From Domibacillus indicus (GTDB lineage: Bacteria > Bacillota > Bacilli > Bacillales > Domibacillaceae): 64,000 nucleotides of DNA. The notes under the pieces were generated by a model. It ran no database searches. It was not told where the DNA came from and was given only the letters and a program-made list of their open reading frames with translations. Numbering within the stretch: position 1 is the first letter of the stretch; each line of letters starts with the position of its first letter. Location of the stretch: the NCBI RefSeq assembly GCF_000970685.1, contig NZ_LAJB01000002.1, forward strand, positions 1 to 64,000, written 5' to 3'. Of this stretch, positions 52,689 to 62,054 are shown piece by piece. A program made the translations under genes and the position numbers.

Positions 52689-53852
52689 TTGACGATTGAA
52701 CCTTCTGTAAAAATGGCTTCATTCGGGCCATCTATTTTTAGTGATTTAAAAGCTTATGCGACTGCACAAAAACAAAAAGGAAATGTACTGATTGATTTAA
52801 GCCTTGGCAGCCCGGATCTGCCGCCGGACGACCGGATACGGACTATTCTCGCTGATGAAAGCCGGAAGCCGGAAGCCTACGGTTATACGCTGGAAGGAAC
52901 CGGGCAGTTTTATGAAGCGGTAGCCAATTATTATAAAAGACGCTCCGGAGTAACACTTCAGCCAGGAACCGATATTGTTCAGACGATGGGTTCCCAGGAA
53001 GGCCTTGTTCACCTCCCGCTTGCTTTTTGCAATCCAGGTGATGTCGTTTTGACGACGAATCCGGCTTATGTCGCTTATGAAGCGGGTATTACTCTTGCAG
53101 GAGCGGTTCCTTATTACATGCCGCTTCGCCCGGAAAATCGCTTTTTGCCGGATTTATCCCTGATTCCGGACGCCGTAGCGAAAAAAGCAAAGCTGATGAT
53201 TTTAAACCTGCCGGGCAACCCGGTGCCGGCCATGCCGGACGATGCTTTTTTTGAGAAGGTCATTGCATTTGCTAAAAAGCATCAAATTATTGTGCTGCAT
53301 GATGCTGCTTATTCGGAATTTTATTTTACCGGCGACAGGCCGTTTAGTTTTCTGGCCATTCCTGGGGCGATGGACGTTGGAATGGAGATTAATTCGTTAT
53401 CGAAAAGCTTCAGCCTCGCAGGAGCACGTGTTGCGTATATTGCTGGAAATGCGGGCATGATTGCGGTCCTAAAGCAGTTAAAATCAAACCTTGATTATGG
53501 CGTATTCAATCCGGTTCAAGCGGCGGCCTCCTTTGCCCTTGACCGGGCGGAAGAAATTACCGGCAGGCTTCGGGCCGAATTTCGCGCTCGGGCTGCTGCA
53601 CTCTCCGCCGGCCTGCAGGAAAACGGCTGGCCTGTTGAGCGGCCAGAAGGCGGCATGTTTTTATGGGCCAAAATTCCGCGCGGAGAAGACGACCGGGCTT
53701 TTGTGTTTCAAGCCGTTGATCAATCGGGGGTTGTCATGGTCCCTGGCAGTGCCTTTGGAACAGAGGGGAAAGGATACGTACGGATTGCTCTTGTCCAGCC
53801 GGTTCCGGTGCTCAAGCAGGCAGCAGACCGGCTGAAAAAGGTGATTGTATGA
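52689..53852 (+). CDS. Class I/II aminotransferase, DapL-like group
   Basis: 387 residues from TTG 52689, behind GAGGTG. PLP features: LNLPGNPVPA (Asn ~180), LHDAAYSEFYF (Asp, Tyr ~207), NSLSKSFSLAGARVAYI (Lys ~237) and YVRIALVQP (Arg near the C-terminus). Similar to LL-diaminopimelate aminotransferase-like enzymes and B. subtilis relatives; substrate not certain. It is divergent from bioY and runs 16 bp ahead of the potassium-channel gene. Confidence 0.8.
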   Translation: MTIEPSVKMASFGPSIFSDLKAYATAQKQKGNVLIDLSLGSPDLPPDDRIRTILADESRKPEAYGYTLEGTGQFYEAVANYYKRRSGVTLQPGTDIVQTMGSQEGLVHLPLAFCNPGDVVLTTNPAYVAYEAGITLAGAVPYYMPLRPENRFLPDLSLIPDAVAKKAKLMILNLPGNPVPAMPDDAFFEKVIAFAKKHQIIVLHDAAYSEFYFTGDRPFSFLAIPGAMDVGMEINSLSKSFSLAGARVAYIAGNAGMIAVLKQLKSNLDYGVFNPVQAAASFALDRAEEITGRLRAEFRARAAALSAGLQENGWPVERPEGGMFLWAKIPRGEDDRAFVFQAVDQSGVVMVPGSAFGTEGKGYVRIALVQPVPVLKQAADRLKKVIV

Positions 53853-53868
53853 ATGAGGTGGACGGGGT

Positions 53869-55233
53869 ATGGCCATGATGACAAAACTGAAATTAAGACG
53901 CACCCTGCGGCTGTCTCCCTTTCAGGTTATTGTGCTTCTTTATTTGAGCGGCGCTTTTTTTTCAAGCATTTTACTGCTTTTGCCGGTCGCCCATAAACCG
54001 GGTGTGGACATTGCTTTTATTGACGCTGTTTTTGTTGCTGTGAGTGCCCTCAGCGTCACCGGACTGACTCCGGTCAGTACCATTGACACGTTCAGCACAA
54101 CCGGCTATTTTTTTATTCTGCTCATTCTGCAGGTCGGCGGCGTCGGTATTATGACCTTCAGCTCGATGGTCTGGCTGCTGTTCGGCAAACGAATCGGCAT
54201 GCGGGAGCGCCAGCTGATTATGGCGGACCAGAACCGGACGGATTTAAGCGGGCTTGTTAAATTAATGCGTGAAATCTTTTTGCTGATTCTGGTGATTGAA
54301 GCGGTTGGCGCTGTTATTCTTGGCATTTATTTTACCCAGTATTATCCGACAATCAGCGAAGCTTTTTTACATGGCCTGTTTGCTTCTGTCAGTGCGACAA
54401 CCAATGGCGGGTTTGACATAACCGGCGCTTCTCTGATTCCATATGCAAATGATTATTTCGTCCAGTTTGTGAACATTATCTTAATTATTCTTGGCGCAAT
54501 TGGGTTTCCTGTTTTAATTGAGGTAAAGGACTTTTTAACATACCGCGGGCCGCGCAAATTTACATTCAGCTTGTTTACAAAGTTAACCGTAACCATGTAC
54601 GTTTTTCTGGCTCTTGCCGGAACGGCCGGCCTGATTGTATTTGAACAAAAAAACTTTTTACTCGGCAAAACATGGCATGAATCGTTTTTCTATGCTTTTT
54701 TTCAGTCGATTGCTTCAAGAAGCGGCGGGCTGACCACGATGGATTTAAATGATTTTTCGTCACCTTCCCTGCTTCTGCTGTCGCTGCTGATGTTTATCGG
54801 AGCTTCCCCGTCAAGTGTGGGAGGCGGCTTGAGGACAACCACCGTGGCCATCGCGGCTTTAAGCATTTTTACCTTTGCCCGCGGCAAAAATACGATTAAA
54901 GTATTTAACCGGGAAGTCCATCCGATTGATGTCCACCGCTCCTTTGTGGTAATCGCAGCTGGAACCTTTATTTGGTGCATGTCAATTATGGTACTTTCGT
55001 ATTTAGAGCCCGAGGTAGCGCTTTTGCCGATTGTGTATGAGGTATCTTCCGCTTTTGGAACAACCGGGTCATCCCTTGGCATTACCGGAGTGGTTGGAAC
55101 GCCGGCTAAAATCATTTTAATTATCCTGATGTTTATCGGCCGCGTCGGGCTGTTTTCACTTTTATTCCTGATCCGCGGCAGAGAAATAAAAGATTCCTAT
55201 CATTATCCAAAAGAACGGATTTTGATTGGATAA
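53869..55233 (+). CDS. Ktr/Trk-type potassium uptake membrane subunit
   Basis: 454 residues, four membrane-pore-membrane repeats with selectivity loops SVTGLTPV, SATTNGGFD, SRSGGLTTM and FGTTGSSLG. Size and N-terminus (SPFQVIVLLYLSGAFFSSIL) match KtrB/KtrD (sodium-dependent K+ uptake). No regulatory KtrA-type gene is adjacent, as for ktrD in B. subtilis. ATG 53869 follows GAGGTG. Confidence 0.88.
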   Translation: MAMMTKLKLRRTLRLSPFQVIVLLYLSGAFFSSILLLLPVAHKPGVDIAFIDAVFVAVSALSVTGLTPVSTIDTFSTTGYFFILLILQVGGVGIMTFSSMVWLLFGKRIGMRERQLIMADQNRTDLSGLVKLMREIFLLILVIEAVGAVILGIYFTQYYPTISEAFLHGLFASVSATTNGGFDITGASLIPYANDYFVQFVNIILIILGAIGFPVLIEVKDFLTYRGPRKFTFSLFTKLTVTMYVFLALAGTAGLIVFEQKNFLLGKTWHESFFYAFFQSIASRSGGLTTMDLNDFSSPSLLLLSLLMFIGASPSSVGGGLRTTTVAIAALSIFTFARGKNTIKVFNREVHPIDVHRSFVVIAAGTFIWCMSIMVLSYLEPEVALLPIVYEVSSAFGTTGSSLGITGVVGTPAKIILIILMFIGRVGLFSLLFLIRGREIKDSYHYPKERILIG

Positions 55234-55235
55234 AA

Positions 55236-55260
55236 AAAGCCGCCATTATCGGCGGCTTTT
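55236..55260. terminator. Bidirectional terminator
   Basis: AAAAGCCGCC-ATTATC-GGCGGCTTTT. The last codons and stop (55246) of the convergent FocA-type gene fall in this stem. Confidence 0.9.
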
Positions 55261-56094
55261 GCTTGCTTGCAGCAGCTTTAAAGAAATATGCTCTTTGGCT
55301 GCTGCTTCTTTTTTTTCAATCGGTTTTGCTAAATACATATAGACCATGCCGACAAACACACTGCCGCCGATGATGTTTCCTGCTGTCACAGGGAGTAAAT
55401 TATAAAGAGCGCTGGCAGCCGAAATGGTTTCCGGATGCGGTACGGCAAGCGCCAGGCTGAACAATACCATGTTGGCCACGCTGTGCTCAAAGCCGGCTAC
55501 AACGAAGGTCATCACAAACAGAAGCATTGTAACAATTTTGGCCATGTCCCCTTTCATCTGCATCGGAATCCACACCGCAAGGCAGACAATCCAATTACAT
55601 AAAATCGCTTTAAAAAACAGTTCGGACACCGGATAGTGCATTTTATGGGCAACAACATCCATTAAGTACTGGGAATTAGCCGGGTCATTGTAAATGCCCG
55701 CTCCGCTGATAAACAGACTGAAAGAAACAGCGCCAAGCAGGTTTCCGACATAGCAGGCTGCAAGAACGGCCAGCGCATCCTTCCAGGTTGTTTTGCCGCT
55801 GATGGTGCTCATAGTAAAATACATTGTATTGCCGGTAAACAGCTCTGCACCTCCATATATAATCAGAACAAGAGCAATACCGAAGAAAGCGCCGAGCATA
55901 AGCGGCACAGCCGGAGAACCTGTGTCATAAAACGGTTCAGCCAGTTTAAAGGAGAGCATGACTGCAAAGCCGATAAAAAAGCTGGCCAGCATTGCTTTTA
56001 TAACGTATTGTATAGGATTATGTTTTAAAATCGCTGTTTTTTTCTGCGCCCACGCATTAATTTCTTCATACGCTTCTTTGTTCATGTCCTTCAC
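55246..56094 (-). CDS. Formate/nitrite transporter family channel
   Basis: 282 residues, six membrane segments. GGAELFTGNTMYFTM, CYVGNLLGAVSFSLF, CNWIVCLAVWIPM and GFEHSVANMV hold the FNT pore residues (Lys near TWKDA, His in FEHSVANM). Conducts formate, nitrite or related small anions. A Rex operator lies between its promoter and its start, so it should be induced at high NADH, as for B. subtilis ywcJ. Confidence 0.9.
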   Translation of the reverse strand: MKDMNKEAYEEINAWAQKKTAILKHNPIQYVIKAMLASFFIGFAVMLSFKLAEPFYDTGSPAVPLMLGAFFGIALVLIIYGGAELFTGNTMYFTMSTISGKTTWKDALAVLAACYVGNLLGAVSFSLFISGAGIYNDPANSQYLMDVVAHKMHYPVSELFFKAILCNWIVCLAVWIPMQMKGDMAKIVTMLLFVMTFVVAGFEHSVANMVLFSLALAVPHPETISAASALYNLLPVTAGNIIGGSVFVGMVYMYLAKPIEKKEAAAKEHISLKLLQASKSRR

Positions 56095-56112
56095 TCACCA
56101 TTCTTGTTTTGT

Positions 56113-56173
56113 TTGTGAAATATTTCACAATTAATTTATACTTTTATTATACGCCCCTTCCTCCGAATGTCTA
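56113..56173 (-). promoter_or_regulatory. Rex operator and promoter of the FNT gene
   Basis: Perfect 18-bp palindrome TTGTGAAATATTTCACAA at 56113-56130 matches the Rex consensus. On the minus strand the promoter is TAGACA (56168-56173), 16-bp spacer, TATAAT (56146-56151); the operator lies just downstream of the -10. Confidence 0.88.
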
Positions 56174-56175
56174 TA

Positions 56176-56196
56176 AAAAAGTTGTCACAACTTTTT
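56176..56196. promoter_or_regulatory. Second perfect palindrome upstream of the FNT promoter
   Basis: AAAAAGTTGT, central C, ACAACTTTTT. It adjoins the -35 box from upstream, an activator-like position. Regulator not identified. Confidence 0.5.
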
Positions 56197-56230
56197 GACT
56201 GTTTTTAAAGCGGTATCATTTTTGGGATTA

Positions 56231-56257
56231 AAAAAAGATGGCTTGAAAAAGCCACCT
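56231..56257 (-). terminator. Terminator of the lrgAB-like pair
   Basis: On the minus strand GGTGGCTT-TTTC-AAGCCATC followed by TTTTTTT, immediately after the lrgB stop. Confidence 0.85.
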
Positions 56258-56929
56258 TTAAAGAAGAGGAAAAAACCATGGCAGGATAAGTGCTGTTATG
56301 ATCGAGGCAAACCCCATCGCAGCGCTGGAAACAGCTCCCTGCACTGGGCCTTCAAGTACCGCCTGGCTTGTACCAATCCCGTGTGAAACAGTTCCAACCG
56401 CCAGGCCGCGTGAAAACGGATCTTTCATCCGGAAAATTGTTAAAAGGGGCGGGCCAAATACAGCGCCAAAAATGCCGGCTGTCATAACAAATGCGGCGGC
56501 AAGGGCCGGATCGCCGCCGATGATTGCGGCTGCTTCAATTGCCACAGGTGTTGTTACTGCTTTTACCGCAGCAGCTGCCTGAATCGTTTCAGACAAGCCA
56601 AAAGCTGCTGACAGCCATACAGCAGAAGCAATCGTCGCCATCGTGCCCACTGTTATACCGATAAAAGCCGGCAAAAACCGCTCCATTAAAACCGCGCGAT
56701 TATGGTAAAGCGGAACAGCAAGTGCCACGGTTGCCGGGCCCAGCAAAAACGTCATGATATTTTTGGCCGGTATGTATTCTTCATAAGAAACATCCCCTGC
56801 CAGAAAAACAATAATGATTGCCGCTGTTGAAGTAAAAACAGGTGTTGTCAAAGGAGAGGAAAACCGGATGGACAGAAGCCGTGCGCCCAGGTAAACAGCA
56901 ATCGTCAATACAATATATACCACTGTCAC
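56258..56929 (-). CDS. LrgB/CidB-family membrane protein
   Basis: 223 residues, multiple membrane segments; FLLGPATVALAVPLY, KAVTTPVAIEAAAIIGGDPA and SHGIGTSQAV are LrgB signatures. Works with the LrgA partner in holin-like/pyruvate transport functions. It overlaps the lrgA-like gene by 4 bp. Confidence 0.9.
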   Translation of the reverse strand: MTVVYIVLTIAVYLGARLLSIRFSSPLTTPVFTSTAAIIIVFLAGDVSYEEYIPAKNIMTFLLGPATVALAVPLYHNRAVLMERFLPAFIGITVGTMATIASAVWLSAAFGLSETIQAAAAVKAVTTPVAIEAAAIIGGDPALAAAFVMTAGIFGAVFGPPLLTIFRMKDPFSRGLAVGTVSHGIGTSQAVLEGPVQGAVSSAAMGFASIITALILPWFFPLL

Positions 56930-57294
56930 TGTTTAGGCTTCCTTTTCACTGTTAAAAAGTGCGAAAGCCCGGCCGTTATAAACAAGCCGATAACGGAGCT
57001 GCCTGCAATCATAAAAAACAGCACGAGCCCATCCGAGCGGATTAACTCTCCGTATGCCATAAGCCCAACGGCAATCGGAATAAAAAAGAAGCCCAGATGC
57101 TTATTTAAAAAACCGGCGCCTGAACGGATAAAGCGGTCCGGCACCGCTCCTGACAGCAGCAGAAGCAAAAGCGTGACCATGCCAAACACACTTGCCGGGA
57201 TTGGAATATGCAGGAAAGAAACTGCCCGGGCCGACAGCTGGTAAAGGGCCGTTAAAAACAAAAGCTGCGCAATGAAAAAAGCCGCATTTTTCAT
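56926..57294 (-). CDS. LrgA/CidA-family holin-like protein
   Basis: 122 residues with four membrane segments; IPIPASVFGMVTLLLLLLSG is the family signature, and LGFFFIPIAVGLMAYGELI follows. Partner of the LrgB-like protein. Its start overlaps the stop of the MaoC gene by 4 bp. Confidence 0.88.
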   Translation of the reverse strand: MKNAAFFIAQLLFLTALYQLSARAVSFLHIPIPASVFGMVTLLLLLLSGAVPDRFIRSGAGFLNKHLGFFFIPIAVGLMAYGELIRSDGLVLFFMIAGSSVIGLFITAGLSHFLTVKRKPKQ

Positions 57295-57653
57295 TGTTCG
57301 TTCCGGTTAACCGCAAACGTGCCTTTCATTTTCACTTCGCCCGTTTCGCTTTCAATGATGATGCTGCCCTTTCCTTCTGCTTCATTGATCCAGCTTCCTT
57401 TTACCACAAGCGGCTCATCCGGAAATGTCATTCCTTGAAAACGGACATCATAGGAAGCAAGCGGGACCGCTCCCCACTCTTTTAAAGCCCGGCTGCCAAG
57501 AGCCATGACCAGCATTCCGTGTGCAATACAGCCTGGCAGGCCAGCTTTTTTTGCATAGGCAGGATCGGTATGTATTGGATTATTATCGCCGGACGCCTCC
57601 GCGTAAGCGCGGATATCATCCGCTGTAATGATCCAGGGAATAGGATTAAACAT
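57291..57653 (-). CDS. MaoC-like dehydratase, catalytic half
   Basis: 120 residues from ATG 57653, 6 nt after AAAGGAG. Hot-dog fold with the hydratase 2 motif YAEASGDNNPIHTDPAYAKKAG (Asp and His). Acts on enoyl-/hydroxyacyl-thioesters. Overlaps the upstream half-protein by 8 bp; together they imitate a two-domain (R)-specific hydratase. Confidence 0.85.
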   Translation of the reverse strand: MFNPIPWIITADDIRAYAEASGDNNPIHTDPAYAKKAGLPGCIAHGMLVMALGSRALKEWGAVPLASYDVRFQGMTFPDEPLVVKGSWINEAEGKGSIIIESETGEVKMKGTFAVNRNEQ

Positions 57654-58041
57654 GAGTGTCTCCTTTCTGCTCAATTAATGTCGAGCGCGAAATAACCGCT
57701 GGCTTATTTTCCTTTGTGTAAACTGTTTCCAGCCTGGCAAACGTCATTCCTCTTTTGGCTGTTCTTCCCGCCATATAGACGACTGCTTCGATCTGGTCGC
57801 CCGGTAAAAGCGGAGATATGTATTCATACGACTGGCTGCCGTGAAGCACGCAGGCCGGATCAAATTGAAGCAGCTCCGTCAGCTTTTGAAACGGCAGGCC
57901 TCCGTGAAAGTCCATGGCTGTTGGAAATGTCGGCGGAAACTGTTCATTCGAATTTTCTTCAAAAACCGCCTGCTGAAACGCCCGCACCCGGTTCGGATCA
58001 ATCGTGTACGAATATCGATACAATTCTGTTTTTTCCTTCAT
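57646..58041 (-). CDS. MaoC-like N-terminal half (FAS1_DH-type)
   Basis: 131 residues of the non-catalytic hot-dog half: NEQFPPTFPTAMDF, LHGSQSYEYISPLLPGDQIE and MTFARLETVYTKENKPAVIS. The D-x4-H catalytic pair is absent. Coupled by overlap to the catalytic half, suggesting a heterodimer. The substrate is unknown. Confidence 0.8.
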   Translation of the reverse strand: MKEKTELYRYSYTIDPNRVRAFQQAVFEENSNEQFPPTFPTAMDFHGGLPFQKLTELLQFDPACVLHGSQSYEYISPLLPGDQIEAVVYMAGRTAKRGMTFARLETVYTKENKPAVISRSTLIEQKGDTHV

Positions 58042-58082
58042 GCTCTCACCCTTTCTTTTCTTGATTCTACCATACTAAAAGC

Positions 58083-58109
58083 AAAAAAAGCCCCTGAGAA
58101 AGGGCTTTT
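58083..58109 (-). terminator. bioB terminator
   Basis: On the minus strand AAAAGCCCT-TTCTC-AGGGGCTTTTTTT, directly after the bioB stop. Confidence 0.88.
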
Positions 58110-58111
58110 CG

Positions 58112-59107
58112 TTAACAGACAGGTTCCTGCTCGTGTGCGTGCTCCACAATGAACCCCATGTCTTCAATCATTTTATGATCCGCTGTTATTTCCTGGCCGG
58201 CCGTGGTTAAATAGCTGCCGAGAAAAATCGAATTGGCCGCATATAAGCCGAGCGGCTGAATCGACCGCAGGTTCACTTCCCGGCCGCCGGAAATGCGGAT
58301 TTCTTTTGAAGGATTGACAAACCGGAACAGGGCAAGCACTTTTAAACAAAAAGAAGGCGTGAGCGGCTTTGCATTTTCCAGCTTTGTGCCTGGAATGGCA
58401 TGCAAAAAATTAACCGGGATTGAATCAGCATCCAGCTCGCGCAGGCTAAAAGCCATGTTCACAATATCCTCATTGGTTTCGCCCATGCCGATAATTACAC
58501 CAGAGCATGGAGACATGCCGCTTTCTTTTACCTGTCCGACAGTTTCCGTCCGGTCGTCATAGGTGTGAGTGGTGGTAATGGCGCTGTGATGATTTTTGGA
58601 TGTATTAATATTATGGTTATAGCGGTCTACGCCCGCTTCTTTGAGCTGGGCGGCCTGTCCGGGCTTGAGGATGCCAAGGCACGCGCAAATACGCATCGGG
58701 TATTTCTTTTTTATTTCTTTCACCGCTCCTGTTACTGTATCAAGCTCTTTCCTGGACGGGCCTCTTCCGCTCGCTACAATGCAATATGTATTGGCGCCAA
58801 GGGAATACGCTTTTTCTGCACCTGCGACAATCTGCTCATGCTCCATCATCCGGTACTTTTGAATGGGAGCCGTTGATTTGGCTGATTGAGAACAATAGCC
58901 GCAGTCTTCCGGGCAGAGGCCGGATTTTGTATTAATGATCATATTTAGTTTTACTTTTTTGCCGTAATAATGGCGGCGGATCTGGAACGCCCCATCAAGC
59001 AGCTGCAGCAGTTCTTCTTCCGGGCTTTCTAGTATTTGCATGGCTTCCGCCTGTGAAAGCTTGCAGCCATTTAAAACCTGGCCGGCTAGTTGAGTCCATG
59101 TTGACAT
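58112..59107 (-). CDS. bioB: Biotin synthase
   Basis: 331 residues from ATG 59107, 8 nt after AAAGGAG. Radical-SAM Cys triad CPEDCGYCSQS near 66-76; YNHNINTSKNHH and SGGREVNLRS are biotin-synthase motifs for the second Fe-S cluster. Converts dethiobiotin to biotin. Other bio genes are not adjacent. Under a BirA operator. Confidence 0.95.
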   Translation of the reverse strand: MSTWTQLAGQVLNGCKLSQAEAMQILESPEEELLQLLDGAFQIRRHYYGKKVKLNMIINTKSGLCPEDCGYCSQSAKSTAPIQKYRMMEHEQIVAGAEKAYSLGANTYCIVASGRGPSRKELDTVTGAVKEIKKKYPMRICACLGILKPGQAAQLKEAGVDRYNHNINTSKNHHSAITTTHTYDDRTETVGQVKESGMSPCSGVIIGMGETNEDIVNMAFSLRELDADSIPVNFLHAIPGTKLENAKPLTPSFCLKVLALFRFVNPSKEIRISGGREVNLRSIQPLGLYAANSIFLGSYLTTAGQEITADHKMIEDMGFIVEHAHEQEPVC

Positions 59108-59130
59108 AAGCATCTCTCCTTTTTTTCCAG

Positions 59131-59182
59131 ATTAAAGGATAAATATTTAATTTGTCAACCTTTTTTAATTTAAAGTTAACAA
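59131..59182 (-). promoter_or_regulatory. bioB promoter and BirA operator
   Basis: TTGTCAACC-N13-AGTTAACAA at 59152-59182 matches the BirA box. On the minus strand the -35 TTGACA (59153-59158) lies in one arm, 16 bp from TTTAAT (59131-59136). Confidence 0.85.
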
Positions 59183-59277
59183 TAAACCTTTTACTCATTC
59201 GTTGTTTTCATAGAGAAAAAGGAGTATACTTTTTGTGTCTAAAGGAACTAGCCTGCTAGCAGGCGCAGGAGGAACGA

Positions 59278-60042
59278 ATGTTGAAAAAACCATTAATAGG
59301 TGCACTTACGGTCTTATCCGCTTTATTATTGTCAGGCTGCCAGAGTGCACAGACAGAAGGCCATTTTTTTCACGATTATTTAGTGAATCCGTTTGTAGAG
59401 CTGATTCACTGGCTTGGAGAAATGCTCGGAAGCTACGGTCTTGCCATCATTGTGATCACGGTTGCTGTCCGGCTTATTCTCATGCCTCTTATGCTTAATT
59501 CCATGAAAAAGCAGGCGGTTATGCGCAGGAAGATGGATATAGTCAAGCCGCAGATGATGGACATTCAAACCCGCTTAAAAGCGGCGAAAGACCAGGATGA
59601 GCAGCGGAAGATTCAAATGGAAATGATGAATCTTTATAAAGAAAATAACATTAACCCAATGGCGATGGGCTGCCTTCCCATGCTGCTGCAGCTGCCGGTG
59701 TGGACGGGTCTTTATTATGCCATCACCATTTCCGAGGACATTCAAACGCATGAATTTTTATGGTTCCAGCTTGGCCAGCCGGATATCGCGATGGCTGTGA
59801 TCGCCGGAATAATGTACTATATTCAATTCAGGCTGTCCATGCAGACCATGCCGGCTGAACAGCAGCAGCAAATGAAGCTCATCGGCCTGCTGTCGCCTGT
59901 CATGATTTTAATTTTCTCTTTTAATGCTCCAGCTGCTTTGCCGATTTACTGGAGTGTCAGCGGCCTTATCCTGATTTTCCAGTCCTGGCTCGGACGCAAA
60001 TACTTTCAAAATCACCCGCCGGCCGAAGAAAGCGCGAAGTGA
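59278..60042 (+). CDS. yidC: YidC/OxaA-type membrane protein insertase
   Basis: 254 residues. Lipoprotein signal ending LLLSGC (Cys ~21), then five membrane segments; VAVRLILMPLMLNSMKKQ carries the groove Arg, and NPMAMGCLPMLLQLPVWTGLY and APAALPIYWSVSGL are family signatures. Inserts membrane proteins. Chromosomal context differs from the rnpA-spoIIIJ-jag set, so probably the second paralogue (YqjG-type). ATG follows GGAGG. Confidence 0.92.
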   Translation: MLKKPLIGALTVLSALLLSGCQSAQTEGHFFHDYLVNPFVELIHWLGEMLGSYGLAIIVITVAVRLILMPLMLNSMKKQAVMRRKMDIVKPQMMDIQTRLKAAKDQDEQRKIQMEMMNLYKENNINPMAMGCLPMLLQLPVWTGLYYAITISEDIQTHEFLWFQLGQPDIAMAVIAGIMYYIQFRLSMQTMPAEQQQQMKLIGLLSPVMILIFSFNAPAALPIYWSVSGLILIFQSWLGRKYFQNHPPAEESAK

Positions 60043-60047
60043 TGAAT

Positions 60048-60074
60048 GCCCCTTTTTAAAAAAGGGGTTTTTTT
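60048..60074 (+). terminator. yidC terminator
   Basis: CCCCTTTTT pairs with AAAAAGGGG, then TTTTTTT. Confidence 0.85.
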
Positions 60075-60189
60075 AATAGAAAAAACGTAAACACTGTAAA
60101 ATATGAAACTTTTTCACCGGCCTGTCCGTATAAAGAAATAAAATACGCTCACAATGCTGGGCGAAATGATAAAATGGAGTGGATGAACG

Positions 60190-60885
60190 ATGCGATATTC
60201 TCTTTACTGGCTTCGTCGTGCTGCCGTTTCACTCGGAGCGGCCCTTCTTTTAGCGGCGTTGTTTGACGGATTGTTGGCGTATGGAGCATTTGCAGCCGGC
60301 TTTGCTGTGGCATTTATGCTGTACACCAATTTTAGCAATAGACGGATCCAAAAAAAGTACGGGCTGAACCGGGGAGAATATTACTATATATTGGATCAGT
60401 TGAAAGAAGCAAAAGAAAAGCTGTCGCGGCTGCAGCACTTGTTTTTAAAAGTACGGAGCCTGCGCTCATTAAAACAGATGATTGAGCTGAACAGCCTTGT
60501 CAAGCGAATTTATTCTGTTGTAAAAAAAGAGCCAAAGCGTTTTTATGAGATTGAGCCATTTTTCTACTCGCACCTTGACTCTGTTGTGGCGCTTGCTGAA
60601 AAATCATCTCTTCTCACAAGCAAAAAAATAAAAGATCCGGAAATGAAAAAATCATTGCTTGAAACAACTGAAACACTCGGCGACCTGTCTAAAACACTTG
60701 AAGCGGATCTCCGCCAGGTCCTTGCCCGAGATATTGAGCATTTAACCATTGAGCTCGATGTTGCCAGACAGCAGACGAGCCGGACCAGGCAGCTGATTGA
60801 TACTGAGACAGTTAAGGAAGGAGAAAAAGAAGATGAACAACGAATTACAACCACAACCGGCACCCGTTACGGGCGCAAAAAATGA
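60190..60885 (+). CDS. xpaC: XpaC-like protein
   Basis: 231 residues. Two hydrophobic segments at ~8-25 and ~30-45, then a charged helical cytosolic part ([20 protein letters not shown]). Matches the 5-bromo-4-chloroindolyl phosphate hydrolysis (XpaC) family. Next to yaaN as in B. subtilis. The 3' end overlaps the yaaN start by 53 bp. Confidence 0.85.
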   Translation: MRYSLYWLRRAAVSLGAALLLAALFDGLLAYGAFAAGFAVAFMLYTNFSNRRIQKKYGLNRGEYYYILDQLKEAKEKLSRLQHLFLKVRSLRSLKQMIELNSLVKRIYSVVKKEPKRFYEIEPFFYSHLDSVVALAEKSSLLTSKKIKDPEMKKSLLETTETLGDLSKTLEADLRQVLARDIEHLTIELDVARQQTSRTRQLIDTETVKEGEKEDEQRITTTTGTRYGRKK

Positions 60886-62014
60886 TGATTTACTAGATGA
60901 CCTGCTTTCCAATCCATTCGGGGATATGCCGGCAGCACCAAATGCGTCTGCCCCTTCCCAGCAATCAAAACGGCTCGTGGATCTTTTGCCGGATGAGCAC
61001 CGGCAAAAAGCCCAGCAGCTTGCTTCCCAGATTGATGCCGGCAACCAGCAGGCCGTTTTCTCATTCGGAACTGCCGCGCAGACCAAGCTGTCTGAGTTTT
61101 CCCATCATATGCTTGATCACGTGCAGCGAAAGGATATCGGGCCAATTGGGGATATTTTAAATGATTTAATGAAAAGCTTGAAAAACGTGGACCCGGACGA
61201 GCTGCGCGATGAAAAACGCAATGTTTTCTCCCGTATGTTTGGAAAAGTAACCGACTCCGTACAGGAGGTTATGACGCGCTACCAGAAAGTCGGCGCCCAA
61301 ATAGACCGGATCGGCGTAAAGCTTGAGCATTCCAAACGGGGACTGGTTGAAGACATCCGGATGCTTGAACAGTTATACGAAAAAAATAAGGAATATTTTC
61401 AGGCGCTGAATATTTACATCGCGGCCGGTGAATTAAAGCTGGAGGAAATTGAAACAAAAACGATTCCAGAGCTGCGCCAAAAAGCGGAGCGGACCGGCGA
61501 CCAAATGGATTTTCAGGATGTAAACGATATGATTGCGTTTGCAGACCGGCTTGAAAAACGCCTGCACGACTTAAAGCTGAGCCGCCAGATTACCATCCAG
61601 AGTGCGCCGCAAATCCGCTTAATCCAAAATACAAACCAGGCGCTGGCGGAAAAAATCCAGTCCTCCATCTTAACGGCAGTTCCGCTCTGGAAAAACCAGA
61701 TTGCGATTGCCCTGACACTTGTTCGCCAGCAAAAAGCGGTACAGGCCCAAAAAGAAGTGTCGCGGACAACCAACGACCTTCTTCTGAAAAATTCAGAAAT
61801 GCTGAAGGTCAACTCAATTGAAACAGCCCGCGAAAATGAACGCGGCCTTGTTGATATTGAAACACTGAAGAAAACGCAGGATAACTTAATTACAACTCTT
61901 GAAGAAACAATCCGCATCCAGCAGGATGGCCGGGCAAAACGGAAAGCGGCTGAGGACGAATTACTCGTAATGGAAGATGATTTAAAACAGCGTCTTCTCC
62001 GTTTAAAACAATAA
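60833..62014 (+). CDS. yaaN: Toxic anion resistance protein, TelA/YaaN family
   Basis: 393 residues from ATG 60833 behind AGGAAGGAG. Helical throughout; [36 protein letters not shown] and [21 protein letters not shown] are TelA signatures. Implicated in tellurite and cell-envelope stress; mechanism unclear. Coupled with xpaC by overlap. Confidence 0.92.
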   Translation: MNNELQPQPAPVTGAKNDDLLDDLLSNPFGDMPAAPNASAPSQQSKRLVDLLPDEHRQKAQQLASQIDAGNQQAVFSFGTAAQTKLSEFSHHMLDHVQRKDIGPIGDILNDLMKSLKNVDPDELRDEKRNVFSRMFGKVTDSVQEVMTRYQKVGAQIDRIGVKLEHSKRGLVEDIRMLEQLYEKNKEYFQALNIYIAAGELKLEEIETKTIPELRQKAERTGDQMDFQDVNDMIAFADRLEKRLHDLKLSRQITIQSAPQIRLIQNTNQALAEKIQSSILTAVPLWKNQIAIALTLVRQQKAVQAQKEVSRTTNDLLLKNSEMLKVNSIETARENERGLVDIETLKKTQDNLITTLEETIRIQQDGRAKRKAAEDELLVMEDDLKQRLLRLKQ

Positions 62015-62021
62015 TAATGGC

Positions 62022-62054
62022 AAAAAGCTGTCCTGAAGCAGGACAGCTTTTTTA
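62022..62054 (+). terminator. Terminator between convergent yaaN and brnQ
   Basis: AAAAAGCTGTCCT-GAAGC-AGGACAGCTTTTTT; suits both strands. Confidence 0.9.
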
